From positions 1,364,001 through 1,428,000 of the forward strand of contig NZ_CP049304.1 of assembly GCF_019444005.1 (NCBI RefSeq): a DNA stretch of 64,000 nt, given 5' to 3'. The translations under genes were made by a program, and so were the position numbers. Below are positions 56,350 through 64,000 of this stretch, piece by piece. Under the pieces are notes generated by a model. It searched no databases and was not told the origin of the DNA. It saw nothing but the letters and a program-made list of their open reading frames with translations. This DNA is from Liquorilactobacillus nagelii DSM 13675 (GTDB lineage: Bacteria > Bacillota > Bacilli > Lactobacillales > Lactobacillaceae). Numbering within the stretch: position 1 is the stretch's first letter; every line of letters starts with the position of its first letter.

Positions 56350-58680
56350 TTATTGTTGATCAGATGGGGGAGCTTCTAAGTAAACCTTGCGTGGCTTACT
56401 ACCTTCAGCAGGGCCTACCATCCCTTTAGCTTCAAGTTCATCAACCAAACGAGCCGCTCGATTATAACCAATTCTAAATCGTCGCTGCAGCATCGAAATA
56501 CTGCAAGCTTGCTCATGTGTAATCAATTTAACAACATCAGCAAACAATTCGTCTTCGGGTTGCTCGTCCTCAGAATTCTCAGTTTCTTCATCAGTGACTA
56601 ACAACTGATCATCATAATCTGCCGTCTGCTGTTCTTTAATGAAATCAACGACTTTAGCTACATCCTGATCTGAAATAAAAGCTCCTTGCACTCGAACCGG
56701 TTTATTCATTCCCATTGGTAAAAAGAGCATATCTCCACGCCCAAGTAACTTTTCAGCTCCATTAGTATCAATAATTGTTCTTGAATCTGTTCCACTAGAA
56801 ACAGCAAACGCCATTCTTGATGGCACATTGGCCTTAATCAATCCAGTGATAACGTCTACTGATGGCCGTTGCGTTGCTAAAATCATATGAATTCCAGCTG
56901 CACGAGCCATTTGAGCTAAGCGGATAATAGCTGACTCCACTTCATTTGAAGCCGCCATCATCAAATCTGATAACTCATCAACCACAATTACGACATACGG
57001 CATTAGTGGTTCTTGACTACCTGTTTCCTGATTTTGCCGTTCAACCATTTCATTGTAGCCTTTAAGATTACGTTGACCAGTATTAGCAAATAATTCATAC
57101 CGACGTTCCATTTCGGCAACTAGCTTATTTAAAGCCTTGGCTGCTTTACGAGCATCAGTCACAACGGGCGTTAAAAGATGCGGTACTCCATTATAAACTC
57201 CAAGCTCAACCTTTTTAGGATCAATTAACATCAACTTGACTAAATCTGGCCGACAATTCATCAACAAGCTGGTAATAATACAATTAATAGCAACCGATTT
57301 CCCACTACCTGTTGAACCAGCAATTAAAAGATGTGGCATTTTTTGCAGATCAGCAGTTACCACTTTTCCAGAAATATCACGTCCCAGAGGAACTTGTAAT
57401 GGATGATTAGCATCAATTACTTGTTCTTCAATAATACTCCGAAAAGAAATTGTGGAAACTTGCTGATTTGGCACTTCAATTCCAACTAGTGATTTCCCTG
57501 GAATTGGAGCTTCTATTCGTAAATCTTTTGCTGCCAGCGCCAATGCCAAATCATCTGTCAAATTAACAATTTTACTTACCTTGACCCCGACTGCCGGATG
57601 TAATTCATATTTAGTTACAGCCGGTCCTAAGATTGCTTTTTTGATCTCAACATCAACACCAAAGCTTTTGAAAGTTTGTTGTAATATTTGATTATTATGT
57701 TCAATTTTTTTATACTCTGCACTTTGATCTGTTGGTTTAACCTGTTGCAACAATGTTTTTGGTGGCAATTGATAATCATCAGCTACGACATTAGTTTGCA
57801 ATTTTGGTGTCGGTTGCTCCGTGGTAACAGCCACTTTCTGATTTAAATCTTGCTGCCAATCACCAGTCTGAATCGACGTTTTAAGTACTTCTTCATCATT
57901 TTTAGTAGCTACCTCGTCTATCGGTTTAACTGGTAATTTCTGAGATTCTTTGCTGATGGCTGAAGATTCTTGAACTGGAAGATCGCGATCATTTTTTGAC
58001 TGTTTATTTTGCCTTCTTTTACGTCGCCAAGTACGCCATAGCTGACCAATCTTTTGTCCTAGTTGGTTAACAAGCGGTTTTAAATGTAAGCCCAACCAAC
58101 CAATGGCTCTGGTTAAATTATATAAAACAAAATGTAAGGTTTTTGTTAAAGATATACCCGTTAGATAACAAATCCCCCCTAATAAGAGTAGGATTGCTAA
58201 AACATAAGAACCAAATTGTCCCGTTAAAAAATAGCTAGCAGTATACCATAAGCTTCCCAACACTCCTCCGCCAACACTGCTGCCAGCACTGGCACTAGAT
58301 AGATCTGCCCAGAGATACTGCCAAGTGATTCCTAGAAAACGTGTATGTAAATTTAGTCGGGCAAACAAAAATGCGGTCAACCACAGAGTCCCTCCACTGT
58401 ATAACAGTAAAAGACTACCAATCACTTTAGTAGAAACCGGTGGCTCCTTTCCCCGTGCTAATAAATAAAAACCAACTAGCAACAGTAAAATTAAACCGGT
58501 AATCGCCAAATCTCCAATTAAAAGTCGAAAAACGTTCAAACAAGCTATCCCTAAATAACCAGCTTGGAAAAGTCCGAGCAAACTCCAGCCGATAAAAATA
58601 ATGCCAATTAATTGCGGAGAAAAAGCAAAATTTTTTTGACGTTTTTTTGTTGATGAACGTCGCTTTCTCGAGCGTGCCAC
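56350..58680 (-). CDS. ftsK: DNA translocase FtsK/SpoIIIE
   Basis: The 776-residue protein has four N-terminal transmembrane helices (~20-190), a charged linker, the RecA-like motor with Walker A IAGSTGSGKSVAIN and Walker B YVVIVVDELSDLMMA, and the C-terminal gamma winged helix (EQACSISMLQRRFRIGYNRAARLVDELE) that reads KOPS-type sequences. It moves chromosomal DNA through the septum. It follows trmL. Confidence 0.97.
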   Translation of the reverse strand: MARSRKRRSSTKKRQKNFAFSPQLIGIIFIGWSLLGLFQAGYLGIACLNVFRLLIGDLAITGLILLLLVGFYLLARGKEPPVSTKVIGSLLLLYSGGTLWLTAFLFARLNLHTRFLGITWQYLWADLSSASAGSSVGGGVLGSLWYTASYFLTGQFGSYVLAILLLLGGICYLTGISLTKTLHFVLYNLTRAIGWLGLHLKPLVNQLGQKIGQLWRTWRRKRRQNKQSKNDRDLPVQESSAISKESQKLPVKPIDEVATKNDEEVLKTSIQTGDWQQDLNQKVAVTTEQPTPKLQTNVVADDYQLPPKTLLQQVKPTDQSAEYKKIEHNNQILQQTFKSFGVDVEIKKAILGPAVTKYELHPAVGVKVSKIVNLTDDLALALAAKDLRIEAPIPGKSLVGIEVPNQQVSTISFRSIIEEQVIDANHPLQVPLGRDISGKVVTADLQKMPHLLIAGSTGSGKSVAINCIITSLLMNCRPDLVKLMLIDPKKVELGVYNGVPHLLTPVVTDARKAAKALNKLVAEMERRYELFANTGQRNLKGYNEMVERQNQETGSQEPLMPYVVIVVDELSDLMMAASNEVESAIIRLAQMARAAGIHMILATQRPSVDVITGLIKANVPSRMAFAVSSGTDSRTIIDTNGAEKLLGRGDMLFLPMGMNKPVRVQGAFISDQDVAKVVDFIKEQQTADYDDQLLVTDEETENSEDEQPEDELFADVVKLITHEQACSISMLQRRFRIGYNRAARLVDELEAKGMVGPAEGSKPRKVYLEAPPSDQQ

Positions 58681-58741
58681 AATGAACTCCCCCTTCTATA
58701 TTCTTATCGGTAGCCTTTTACTATTCTAACATAATTAATAG

Positions 58742-59257
58742 TTAGTCTTTCAATTTATCATGCGAATAATGATGGCTTAGTTCTAAGTTAGGAAAACTTT
58801 GCTGGCGCAAAACTTCATAAATAATAATTGCTGCTGAATTTGATAAATTAAGTGCTCGAATATGTTGATCATTTTGTGGAATTCTCAGACAATGTTCATA
58901 AAACTTGCGCATAAAAGGCTCTGGCAGACCAGTTGTCTCTTTACCAAAGATAAAATAATAATTATGGTCTTGAGCACAATAGTTTGCTTGTGAATAAGCC
59001 CGCGTAGCAAATTTTGAGATCAAAAAGAACTCGTCTTTTTCTTTCAGTGTTTTCATGAAAGCTGGTAAATTCTCATGATAATGAATTGTAACTTTATCCC
59101 AGTAATCTAGCCCGGCCCGTTTTAAATGTTTGTCATCAGTCGAAAAGCCTAATGGTTCAATTAAATCCAAAACTGTATTGGTTCCGGCACAAGTCCGAGC
59201 AATATTTCCAGTATTAGCTGGCATTAAGGGCTCAAAAAGTACAATATGGTTTGTCAT
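58742..59257 (-). CDS. trmL: tRNA (cytidine(34)-2'-O)-methyltransferase
   Basis: The 171-residue SPOUT enzyme methylates the wobble ribose of tRNA-Leu. Motif 1 PANTGNIARTCAGTN, motif 2 YFIFGKETTGLPEPFM and motif 3 IPQNDQHIRALNLSNSAAI form the knotted SAM site. AAGGAGA lies before the ATG. A terminator hairpin and a promoter sit immediately upstream, so expression may be attenuated. Confidence 0.93.
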   Translation of the reverse strand: MTNHIVLFEPLMPANTGNIARTCAGTNTVLDLIEPLGFSTDDKHLKRAGLDYWDKVTIHYHENLPAFMKTLKEKDEFFLISKFATRAYSQANYCAQDHNYYFIFGKETTGLPEPFMRKFYEHCLRIPQNDQHIRALNLSNSAAIIIYEVLRQQSFPNLELSHHYSHDKLKD

Positions 59258-59291
59258 GTAAAAATCTCCTTTAATTTATTAAATTATGCAC

Positions 59292-59335
59292 AAAAAAAGC
59301 GTAGCCATTCGGTGTGGGCACGGCGAACGGCTACG
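59292..59335 (-). terminator. Strong terminator between rlmA and trmL
   Basis: Minus-strand 12-bp stem CGTAGCCGTTCG/CGAATGGCTACG (one G-T), loop of 12, followed by C and seven T residues; it lies 35 bases before the trmL ATG. Confidence 0.88.
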
Positions 59336-59400
59336 TTAAATGAAGTACAATCATTCAGCAACTAACGACTGTTCCGTTAATTACTAACAACCGATTTCTT
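59292..59400 (-). ncRNA. Putative leader RNA or sRNA upstream of trmL
   Basis: Transcription from the promoter at 59407-59435 would start near 59400 and end at a strong intrinsic terminator, giving a ~110-base RNA before trmL. The segment before the terminator contains repeated CGTTAG/GTTAGT words that could form alternative pairings with one another or with the terminator arm. I cannot assign it to a known riboswitch family. It could be an attenuator of trmL-ftsK, an independent sRNA, or simply the terminator of rlmA with a fortuitous promoter. Confidence 0.4.
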
Positions 59401-59406
59401 GAGAAA

Positions 59407-59435
59407 ATTTTAACACCTATTTTTTTGCTTTTCAA
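59407..59435 (-). promoter_or_regulatory. Promoter upstream of the trmL leader
   Basis: Minus-strand TTGAAA (59430-59435), 17-base spacer, TAAAAT (59407-59412), located after the rlmA stop codon. Confidence 0.6.
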
Positions 59436-59460
59436 GGTTTTTTCACAAAAAAGTTTTGTT

Positions 59461-60315
59461 TTAATCAATTTTAGCAGTTAAAACTACTACATCCACTGTT
59501 ATTTCTGGCAAAGTTAGCTGTTGAACTTCCGTTAATCGTGCTTCAGAAGCCCCCCATTGCAAAGGAGTCATTTTTAATAATTGTTGAAAAGTTGTTGAGT
59601 TCAACGAAAATTTATAATTTAAAGCTAGTTCTTTAGCTGTTGGATAATGCTCAAAAAACAAATTTTTAACTTTTTGATTGCTATAATTGTAGTTTCCCGA
59701 GTTTTCAGCATATAACAGATGTCGCAGTTCTGCCAAGTAAGCTTGACCTGGAATCACTTTCACTAAACGTCCTCCTGGTACTAAAACTCGCTCAAATTCT
59801 TGGTAAGCTGACGGAGTGAAAATATCACAAATAGCATCGAAACTAGCGGTTTGAAAAGGTAAATTTGCTAAATCAGCTTCACAAAAAAAAGCAGCCGAAT
59901 CTAATTGCGTTGCTAAATTCAAGGCTGATTTTGCTAAATCAAAACCTACTAAAGTGTCATTTTTCTTTCTCTCTGCTGCAAAATATGCTAATGCTGAACC
60001 TTCACCACAACCAGCATCTAAAATTCGGCTTGAACTTGTGGGAAGCAAGTCTTTAATTTTAGCAAAAATTGGTGTAAATAAACCTGCCTGTAACAGTTTT
60101 CGTCGGGATTGCCAAAGAGCTGGATCATCATAGTTTGTTTGATAACTTTTTTTCAAGAGATAGAGCGTTCCCTTTTTAGATAAATCAAAACTGTGGCCTT
60201 GCTGACAAATTAAACTTTTAGTTTCTGGTTGCCTAAAAGCTGACGCACAATATGGGCAACGAAACAATTGATAGTTTTTCTTTAACCAAGCCGCTGCTTG
60301 CTCAATTTTTTTCAT
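59461..60315 (-). CDS. rlmA: 23S rRNA (guanine-N1)-methyltransferase, RlmA family
   Basis: The 284-residue enzyme has an N-terminal zinc finger (FRCPYCASAF then LICQQGHSFDLS, C-x2-C and C-x3-H) and a Rossmann methyltransferase core (RILDAGCGEGSALAYF, FDAICDIFTPSAYQEFERVL). RlmA(I/II) methylates G745 or G748 of 23S rRNA; RlmA(II) methylation raises sensitivity to telithromycin. The ATG (MKKIEQAAAWL) follows AAAAGGA. Which G is modified cannot be told. Confidence 0.9.
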   Translation of the reverse strand: MKKIEQAAAWLKKNYQLFRCPYCASAFRQPETKSLICQQGHSFDLSKKGTLYLLKKSYQTNYDDPALWQSRRKLLQAGLFTPIFAKIKDLLPTSSSRILDAGCGEGSALAYFAAERKKNDTLVGFDLAKSALNLATQLDSAAFFCEADLANLPFQTASFDAICDIFTPSAYQEFERVLVPGGRLVKVIPGQAYLAELRHLLYAENSGNYNYSNQKVKNLFFEHYPTAKELALNYKFSLNSTTFQQLLKMTPLQWGASEARLTEVQQLTLPEITVDVVVLTAKID

Positions 60316-60328
60316 ATATTTTCCTTTT

Positions 60329-60826
60329 CTATTCAACTTTCAAATATTTTCCATTAACCAATTCAACTAAAGCTTTTTGGCTCATTCTAACAGAACGACC
60401 AACCTTCCCTGCTGAAACCGAAATTTCTGGAAAATCTTTAATTCGTTCATCGAAATAAATTGGAAATCCCTGTTTAAAATTGATCCCAATCGGTGTATTT
60501 GCTCCATGAACATAACCGGTAATTTGAATTAATTTTTTATTATCAGCTAAATGAACTTGTTTTTTCCCCAATTCTGCAGCAACAACTTTTAAATCAATTT
60601 CATGTTCAAGTGGTAAACAGATAACCAAGTAATCTCGACTTGAACCATTTGCCTGCAGAACAATGGTTTTTAAAATACTTTTAGCTGGCATTCCGGCCGT
60701 CTCTGCCTCAGTTAGCGCAGTTTGCCCAAGATTGAGCCAATCAAAAGACATTTCTTGGTACTCAATCCCGTGTTGATCCAGAATGCGTTCCTCATTTGTT
60801 TTTTTGATTTTCTTCTTCTTTGCCAT
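60329..60826 (-). CDS. ybaK: YbaK/EbsC-family aminoacyl-tRNA deacylase
   Basis: The 165-residue protein has a Lys-rich N-terminus and the YbaK fold: KSILKTIVLQANG, LVICLPLEHEIDLKVVAAELGKK, GYVHGANTPIGI and SVSAGKVGRSVRM. YbaK hydrolyses Cys-tRNA(Pro) mis-charged by ProRS. It is the first gene before rlmA, with 13 bases between them. Confidence 0.88.
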   Translation of the reverse strand: MAKKKKIKKTNEERILDQHGIEYQEMSFDWLNLGQTALTEAETAGMPAKSILKTIVLQANGSSRDYLVICLPLEHEIDLKVVAAELGKKQVHLADNKKLIQITGYVHGANTPIGINFKQGFPIYFDERIKDFPEISVSAGKVGRSVRMSQKALVELVNGKYLKVE

Positions 60827-60947
60827 AAAAAAATCCCTTCATTTGAAATACTCCATTCTATTATAACGTCAAAATGTTTATTCGTCATATCTACTTTTTG
60901 TTTCAAAACAAAAAACGAATATTAATAGATATTTGCAGTTAATTCAT

Positions 60948-60976
60948 TTGACTTTTATTACATAATGAAGTAAATT
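60948..60976 (+). promoter_or_regulatory. Promoter of guaC
   Basis: TTGACT (60948-60953), 17-base spacer and TAAATT (60971-60976), about 65 bases before the guaC start. Confidence 0.6.
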
Positions 60977-61046
60977 GTATGGTGTTTGTGGATAAAAAAG
61001 CTTAATCAACGAAAATGTATTTCATTCAGGAATGTGAGGTAACGCT

Positions 61047-62018
61047 ATGCAAGCTTTTGATTATGAAGACATTCAATTAGTACCTAACAAATGTATCGTA
61101 AGAAGTCGTTCAGAAATCGATACTAAAATCAAATTTGGACCAATGACGTTTAAAATACCAGTAGTTCCAGCAAATATGCAAACAATTATCGATGAACCGC
61201 TTGCCATTTGGCTGGCTGAAAATGATTATTTTTATATCATGCATCGTTTTAATGAAGATGAACGCTTACCGTTTGTAAGACGTATGCACCAACGTGGATT
61301 ATTTGCCTCAATCTCTGTTGGCGTTAAGCCTAAAGAATATGAGCTAATTAACGATTTGGCTGCTGCCCATTTAGTCCCCGAATATATTACAATTGATATT
61401 GCTCACGGTCACGCTGATACAGTCATCGAGATGATTCATCATATTAAACAAAAATTGCCCGGAGTTTTTGTAATAGCGGGTAACGTTGGCACCCCTGAAG
61501 GTGTTCGCGAATTAGAAAATGCTGGAGCTGATGCAACTAAGGTCGGAATTGGACCAGGCAAAGCTTGCATTACTAAACTAAAAACTGGTTTTGGTACAGG
61601 TGGTTGGCAATTAGCTGCCGTCCGACTTTGCAGTAAAGCTGCCAGCAAACCAATTATTGCTGATGGTGGCATTCGTTATAATGGTGATATCGCAAAATCA
61701 GTTCGTTTTGGCGCTTCAATGTGCATGATTGGTTCTTTATTTGCCGGTCATGAAGAGAGCCCTGGAGAAGTCATTGTTAAGGATGGAAAAAAATTTAAAA
61801 CTTATTATGGTTCAGCTTCACAATATCAAAAAGGGCAATACAAAAATGTTGAAGGTAAAAAATTGCTAGTTCCTTATCGAGGAAAAATTGCCGAGACTCT
61901 TCGTGAAATGCAAGAAGATTTACAATCGTCAATCTCATATGCTGGTGGACGTGAATTAATTTCATTGCGAAAAGTAGATTACGTAATTGTTAAAAATTCT
62001 ATTTTCAATGGTGATTAA
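61047..62018 (+). CDS. guaC: GMP reductase
   Basis: The 323-residue TIM-barrel enzyme reduces GMP to IMP with [27 protein letters not shown] and [15 protein letters not shown] at the N-terminus and the catalytic cysteine in [13 protein letters not shown] mark the GuaC2 branch (IMPDH family without CBS domains). GTGAGG precedes the ATG. It is transcribed alone on the plus strand, between its own promoter and terminator. Confidence 0.95.
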   Translation: MQAFDYEDIQLVPNKCIVRSRSEIDTKIKFGPMTFKIPVVPANMQTIIDEPLAIWLAENDYFYIMHRFNEDERLPFVRRMHQRGLFASISVGVKPKEYELINDLAAAHLVPEYITIDIAHGHADTVIEMIHHIKQKLPGVFVIAGNVGTPEGVRELENAGADATKVGIGPGKACITKLKTGFGTGGWQLAAVRLCSKAASKPIIADGGIRYNGDIAKSVRFGASMCMIGSLFAGHEESPGEVIVKDGKKFKTYYGSASQYQKGQYKNVEGKKLLVPYRGKIAETLREMQEDLQSSISYAGGRELISLRKVDYVIVKNSIFNGD

Positions 62019-62040
62019 TTTAACTTCAAAGTGATACTTT

Positions 62041-62082
62041 AAAAAGGCACCATGACTGATATTTAAGTCATGATGCCTTTTT
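62041..62082. terminator. Bidirectional terminator after guaC
   Basis: Stem of 17 bp with one mismatch (core AAAAAGGCA/TGCCTTTTT and CATGACT/AGTCATG), loop GATATTTA, between convergent genes. Confidence 0.88.
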
Positions 62083-62098
62083 ATTTTAGATCTAAAAG

Positions 62099-63412
62099 TT
62101 AACCCATGATTGCATAGTAAATTAAACTAGTAACCGCCGCTACCGTAATACATAGTGGTAACCCGACATAAAATTCACGCTTATACATTTCATCACGAAA
62201 ATCTTCTTTAACAAAACCTAAGACCATTGCGCCACCACTACTAAATGGAGAAATTCCAGTTGCTAATCCACCAATTGCTACACAGGTATATAATAAAATC
62301 GGATTGATTCCTGTTGAATGTGCAATTGAAGCAACCACTGGGAATAAGGCTGGTGCAACAACTCCGATAAAACTTCCACCAAAACTATTAAATAACGACG
62401 CTAGCAGACACAGTGCCAACGGAATTAAAATACTTGGTACATGATTCATCCAACCAGATAAAATTTTAATAGTTCCAGCATTAATTGCCACATTGACCAA
62501 CATCCCCATCCCGGAGATCATTAAGAGCGTCCCCCACGGGATTTTACTCAAAACTTCTTTTTCTGTACTCAAATTCAGTAAAAATGAAATTAAGGCAAAT
62601 AAAATAGCTACTAAACCAACATTAATACTGCTGTTCAGAAATGAAATCACACTGGATTTAGGAAATGCCATATGTGCAAATGGCGGTAATAAAAGAACAA
62701 CTACGAAAATTGCAATCAAAACTAAATTTGTTTTTTGAGCTTTTGTATATTTTTTTGGTAAGGCAAACTCAATTTCTTCTTGGTCATCAATTCCAGCAGC
62801 TCTTTTTTGATGAATTGAAAAGAACATTAATCCAAGAATAATTAGAAATGTCATAATAAAATAAACAACAAAAATACTTATCGAAGAAGAAAATGCCAAA
62901 TCAGCTGAATAACCTTCACTGGTAATTAAATTTCTAAAAACAACTCCGTTTAAACCAATCATAAAGTTAGAACCCACTTGGCCACCACAATCAGCAGCCA
63001 GCGCCCCAATTAAAGGATTAATCTTCAATTTATCACAAATAATAATTGCCATCGGTGCCATTAGAACCATAACTGCATAATACCCTGCTCCCAAAGCAGC
63101 AATTAGGACAGCAATTAAGAAAATGATTATCGGTAAAACTAATGGGAAGGATCTGAATCTATATAAAATATTATTAGCTAAAACCTCTAATGTTCCATTA
63201 GCTGTTGCAAAACCAAAAAAGATTGAAATTCCTAAAATAACAAAGAAAGTTGCAAGTGGCCAACCTTCAATTACTTTTTCTGGCAACATTTTAACAAAGA
63301 ATGTCCCTACTACATAAGCAAATGGAATTGCTGCAATCCCAATATTAATTTTCTTTTTTCTTCCCAGAATAATTGCAGCAAGCAAGCTTAACCCAATCAA
63401 TATACTATTCAT
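62099..63412 (-). CDS. MatC/SLC13-like dicarboxylate carrier
   Basis: The 437-residue protein has about 11-12 transmembrane helices. The N-terminal half (SILIGLSLLAAIILGRKKK, ADCGGQVGSNFMIGLNGVVF) and the late segment SLFNSFGGSFIGVVAPALFPVV with GLATGISPFSSGGAMVLGF resemble the MatC N-terminal family and the ion-transporter superfamily that moves C4-dicarboxylates or malonate. The exact substrate is not evident. A candidate catabolite-repression site lies 160 bases upstream. Confidence 0.75.
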   Translation of the reverse strand: MNSILIGLSLLAAIILGRKKKINIGIAAIPFAYVVGTFFVKMLPEKVIEGWPLATFFVILGISIFFGFATANGTLEVLANNILYRFRSFPLVLPIIIFLIAVLIAALGAGYYAVMVLMAPMAIIICDKLKINPLIGALAADCGGQVGSNFMIGLNGVVFRNLITSEGYSADLAFSSSISIFVVYFIMTFLIILGLMFFSIHQKRAAGIDDQEEIEFALPKKYTKAQKTNLVLIAIFVVVLLLPPFAHMAFPKSSVISFLNSSINVGLVAILFALISFLLNLSTEKEVLSKIPWGTLLMISGMGMLVNVAINAGTIKILSGWMNHVPSILIPLALCLLASLFNSFGGSFIGVVAPALFPVVASIAHSTGINPILLYTCVAIGGLATGISPFSSGGAMVLGFVKEDFRDEMYKREFYVGLPLCITVAAVTSLIYYAIMG

Positions 63413-63821
63413 AATTAATAACCTCTTTTATCAAAATTTGTTTCGTGTAATAGCCGATATTGTTGTCTTTGCTCCTCTTTCCTTCACAAATAAATCTCGT
63501 TCCATTAAAAATAGTTTTCTTTTCACAAATAAATGATGTTACAAAAATAAAAATCAAATTGCAAAGCTCTTGTTAGCGATTACACAAGATGCTCATGAAT
63601 TCACTTTTATAGATCTATCTAAGAGTTAAAACGCGTTTTCCCAATACAGTTAATATATACCTCTTTTTAAATTTTGTAAATACTCAGGCATAATTTTAAA
63701 AAATAAAAAAACATAATTCTAAGATATTTTAAAAATAGTCAAAAAAAACTGATTAATATCATTTTAAAACTGCAACTTAATTCTCACCGACTTGCTCGGC
63801 TTCTTATAATTCTGCAAAATA
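63413..63821. other. AT-rich intergenic region
   Basis: About 400 bases with no coding frame I can support. It contains a candidate cre site (63571-63584) and a 12-bp palindrome AAAACGCGTTTT near 63627, both probably regulatory for the carrier gene. Confidence 0.5.
63571..63584 (-). promoter_or_regulatory. Candidate cre (CcpA) site
   Basis: TGTTAGCGATTACA fits the relaxed palindromic cre pattern TGNNANCGNTNNCA at all fixed positions. It lies 160 bases upstream of the carrier start, so the carrier may be under carbon catabolite control. Confidence 0.5.
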
Positions 63822-63857
63822 AAGAAGCCTAACAAATTTTAGATTGCTTGGCTTCTT
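63822..63857 (-). terminator. Terminator of the gene at the window end
   Basis: Minus-strand stem AAGAAGCC/GGCTTCTT with a 20-base loop, followed by TATTTT, 21 bases after the stop codon. Confidence 0.75.
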
Positions 63858-63878
63858 AAGGTTTTTTGATTTTGTTGT

Positions 63879-64000
63879 TTACTCGTAACTAATAATACTG
63901 CCAACATGCAGTTTGGGAATCTGATAAGGTTTTAAATAAATACCATTATGTTGTGGTTGTTCGGGAACCTCTTCGAAAAAAAGCGTTGCATGACCAATCA
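63879..64000 (-). CDS. C-terminal end of an unidentified protein
   Basis: An open minus-strand frame enters from the right edge and ends with HNGIYLKPYQIPKLHVGSIISYE and TAA, followed by a terminator. Only about 40 residues are visible, including FFEEVPEQPQ. They resemble no family I can name. That it is a real gene end is supported by the correctly placed terminator. Confidence 0.6.
   Translation of the reverse strand, partial: IGHATLFFEEVPEQPQHNGIYLKPYQIPKLHVGSIISYE

Overview
The window is chromosomal DNA of a low-GC Gram-positive bacterium, almost certainly a member of the Lactobacillaceae. The evidence is the AT-rich sequence with strong AGGAGG-type ribosome binding sites, a compact type II fatty-acid cluster with FabT, FabI and two FabZ paralogues, an alanyl-tRNA synthetase behind a T-box leader, IreB, ZapA, RNase Y, YslB and the EF-P-modification genes ymfI/H/F. 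I cannot name the species from sequence alone. Most genes lie on the minus strand.

Layout. 1-5.6 kb: NCS2 purine permease (partial), universal stress protein, flavodoxin-fold reductase, an RNase HI whose reading frame lacks a normal start codon, hemolysin-III-like membrane protein, DUF1836 regulator and a GltP-type symporter. 6.0-12.3 kb: an accessory island bracketed by tRNA-Gln(CUG) and tRNA-Glu(CUC). It holds a truncated class-C-like group II intron sitting behind a terminator hairpin, a toxin-antitoxin pair (MqsR-like toxin plus HTH/Panacea antitoxin) with a perfect palindromic operator in its promoter, a 0.9 kb palindrome-rich stretch without a recognisable gene, a secreted three-repeat Ltp-like protein and a serine-rich lipoprotein. 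12.3-26.9 kb: housekeeping genes (yfcE, rdgB, yslB, trxA, mutS2, cvpA, zapA, yrzB, ruvX, ireB, alaS, a DEAD-box helicase, nrnA, a UPF0173 hydrolase, zwf).

27-37 kb: a continuous fatty-acid synthesis operon, in transcription order fabZ-fabT-fabH-acpP-fabD-fabG-fabF-accB-fabZ-accC-accD-accA-fabI. A clear promoter and two FabT-box-like sites lie at its head. The genes are tightly packed, several overlap, and accB and accD use TTG and GTG starts. 37-47 kb: yajC, tgt, queA, ruvB, ruvA, mutL, mutS and ymdB (protein export, queuosine, recombination and mismatch repair). 47-60.8 kb: rny, recA (LexA box upstream), cinA, pgsA, rodZ, ymfI, ymfH, ymfF, ftsK, trmL (behind a promoter and terminator that define a leader RNA or sRNA), rlmA and a YbaK-type deacylase. 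61-64 kb: GMP reductase, a dicarboxylate-type carrier with a candidate cre site, and the 3' end of one more gene.

The parts most likely to hold something undescribed are the tRNA-flanked island (toxin-antitoxin pair, possible phage-exclusion proteins, unexplained palindromic DNA), the non-canonical start of RNase HI, and the attenuator-like leader before trmL.
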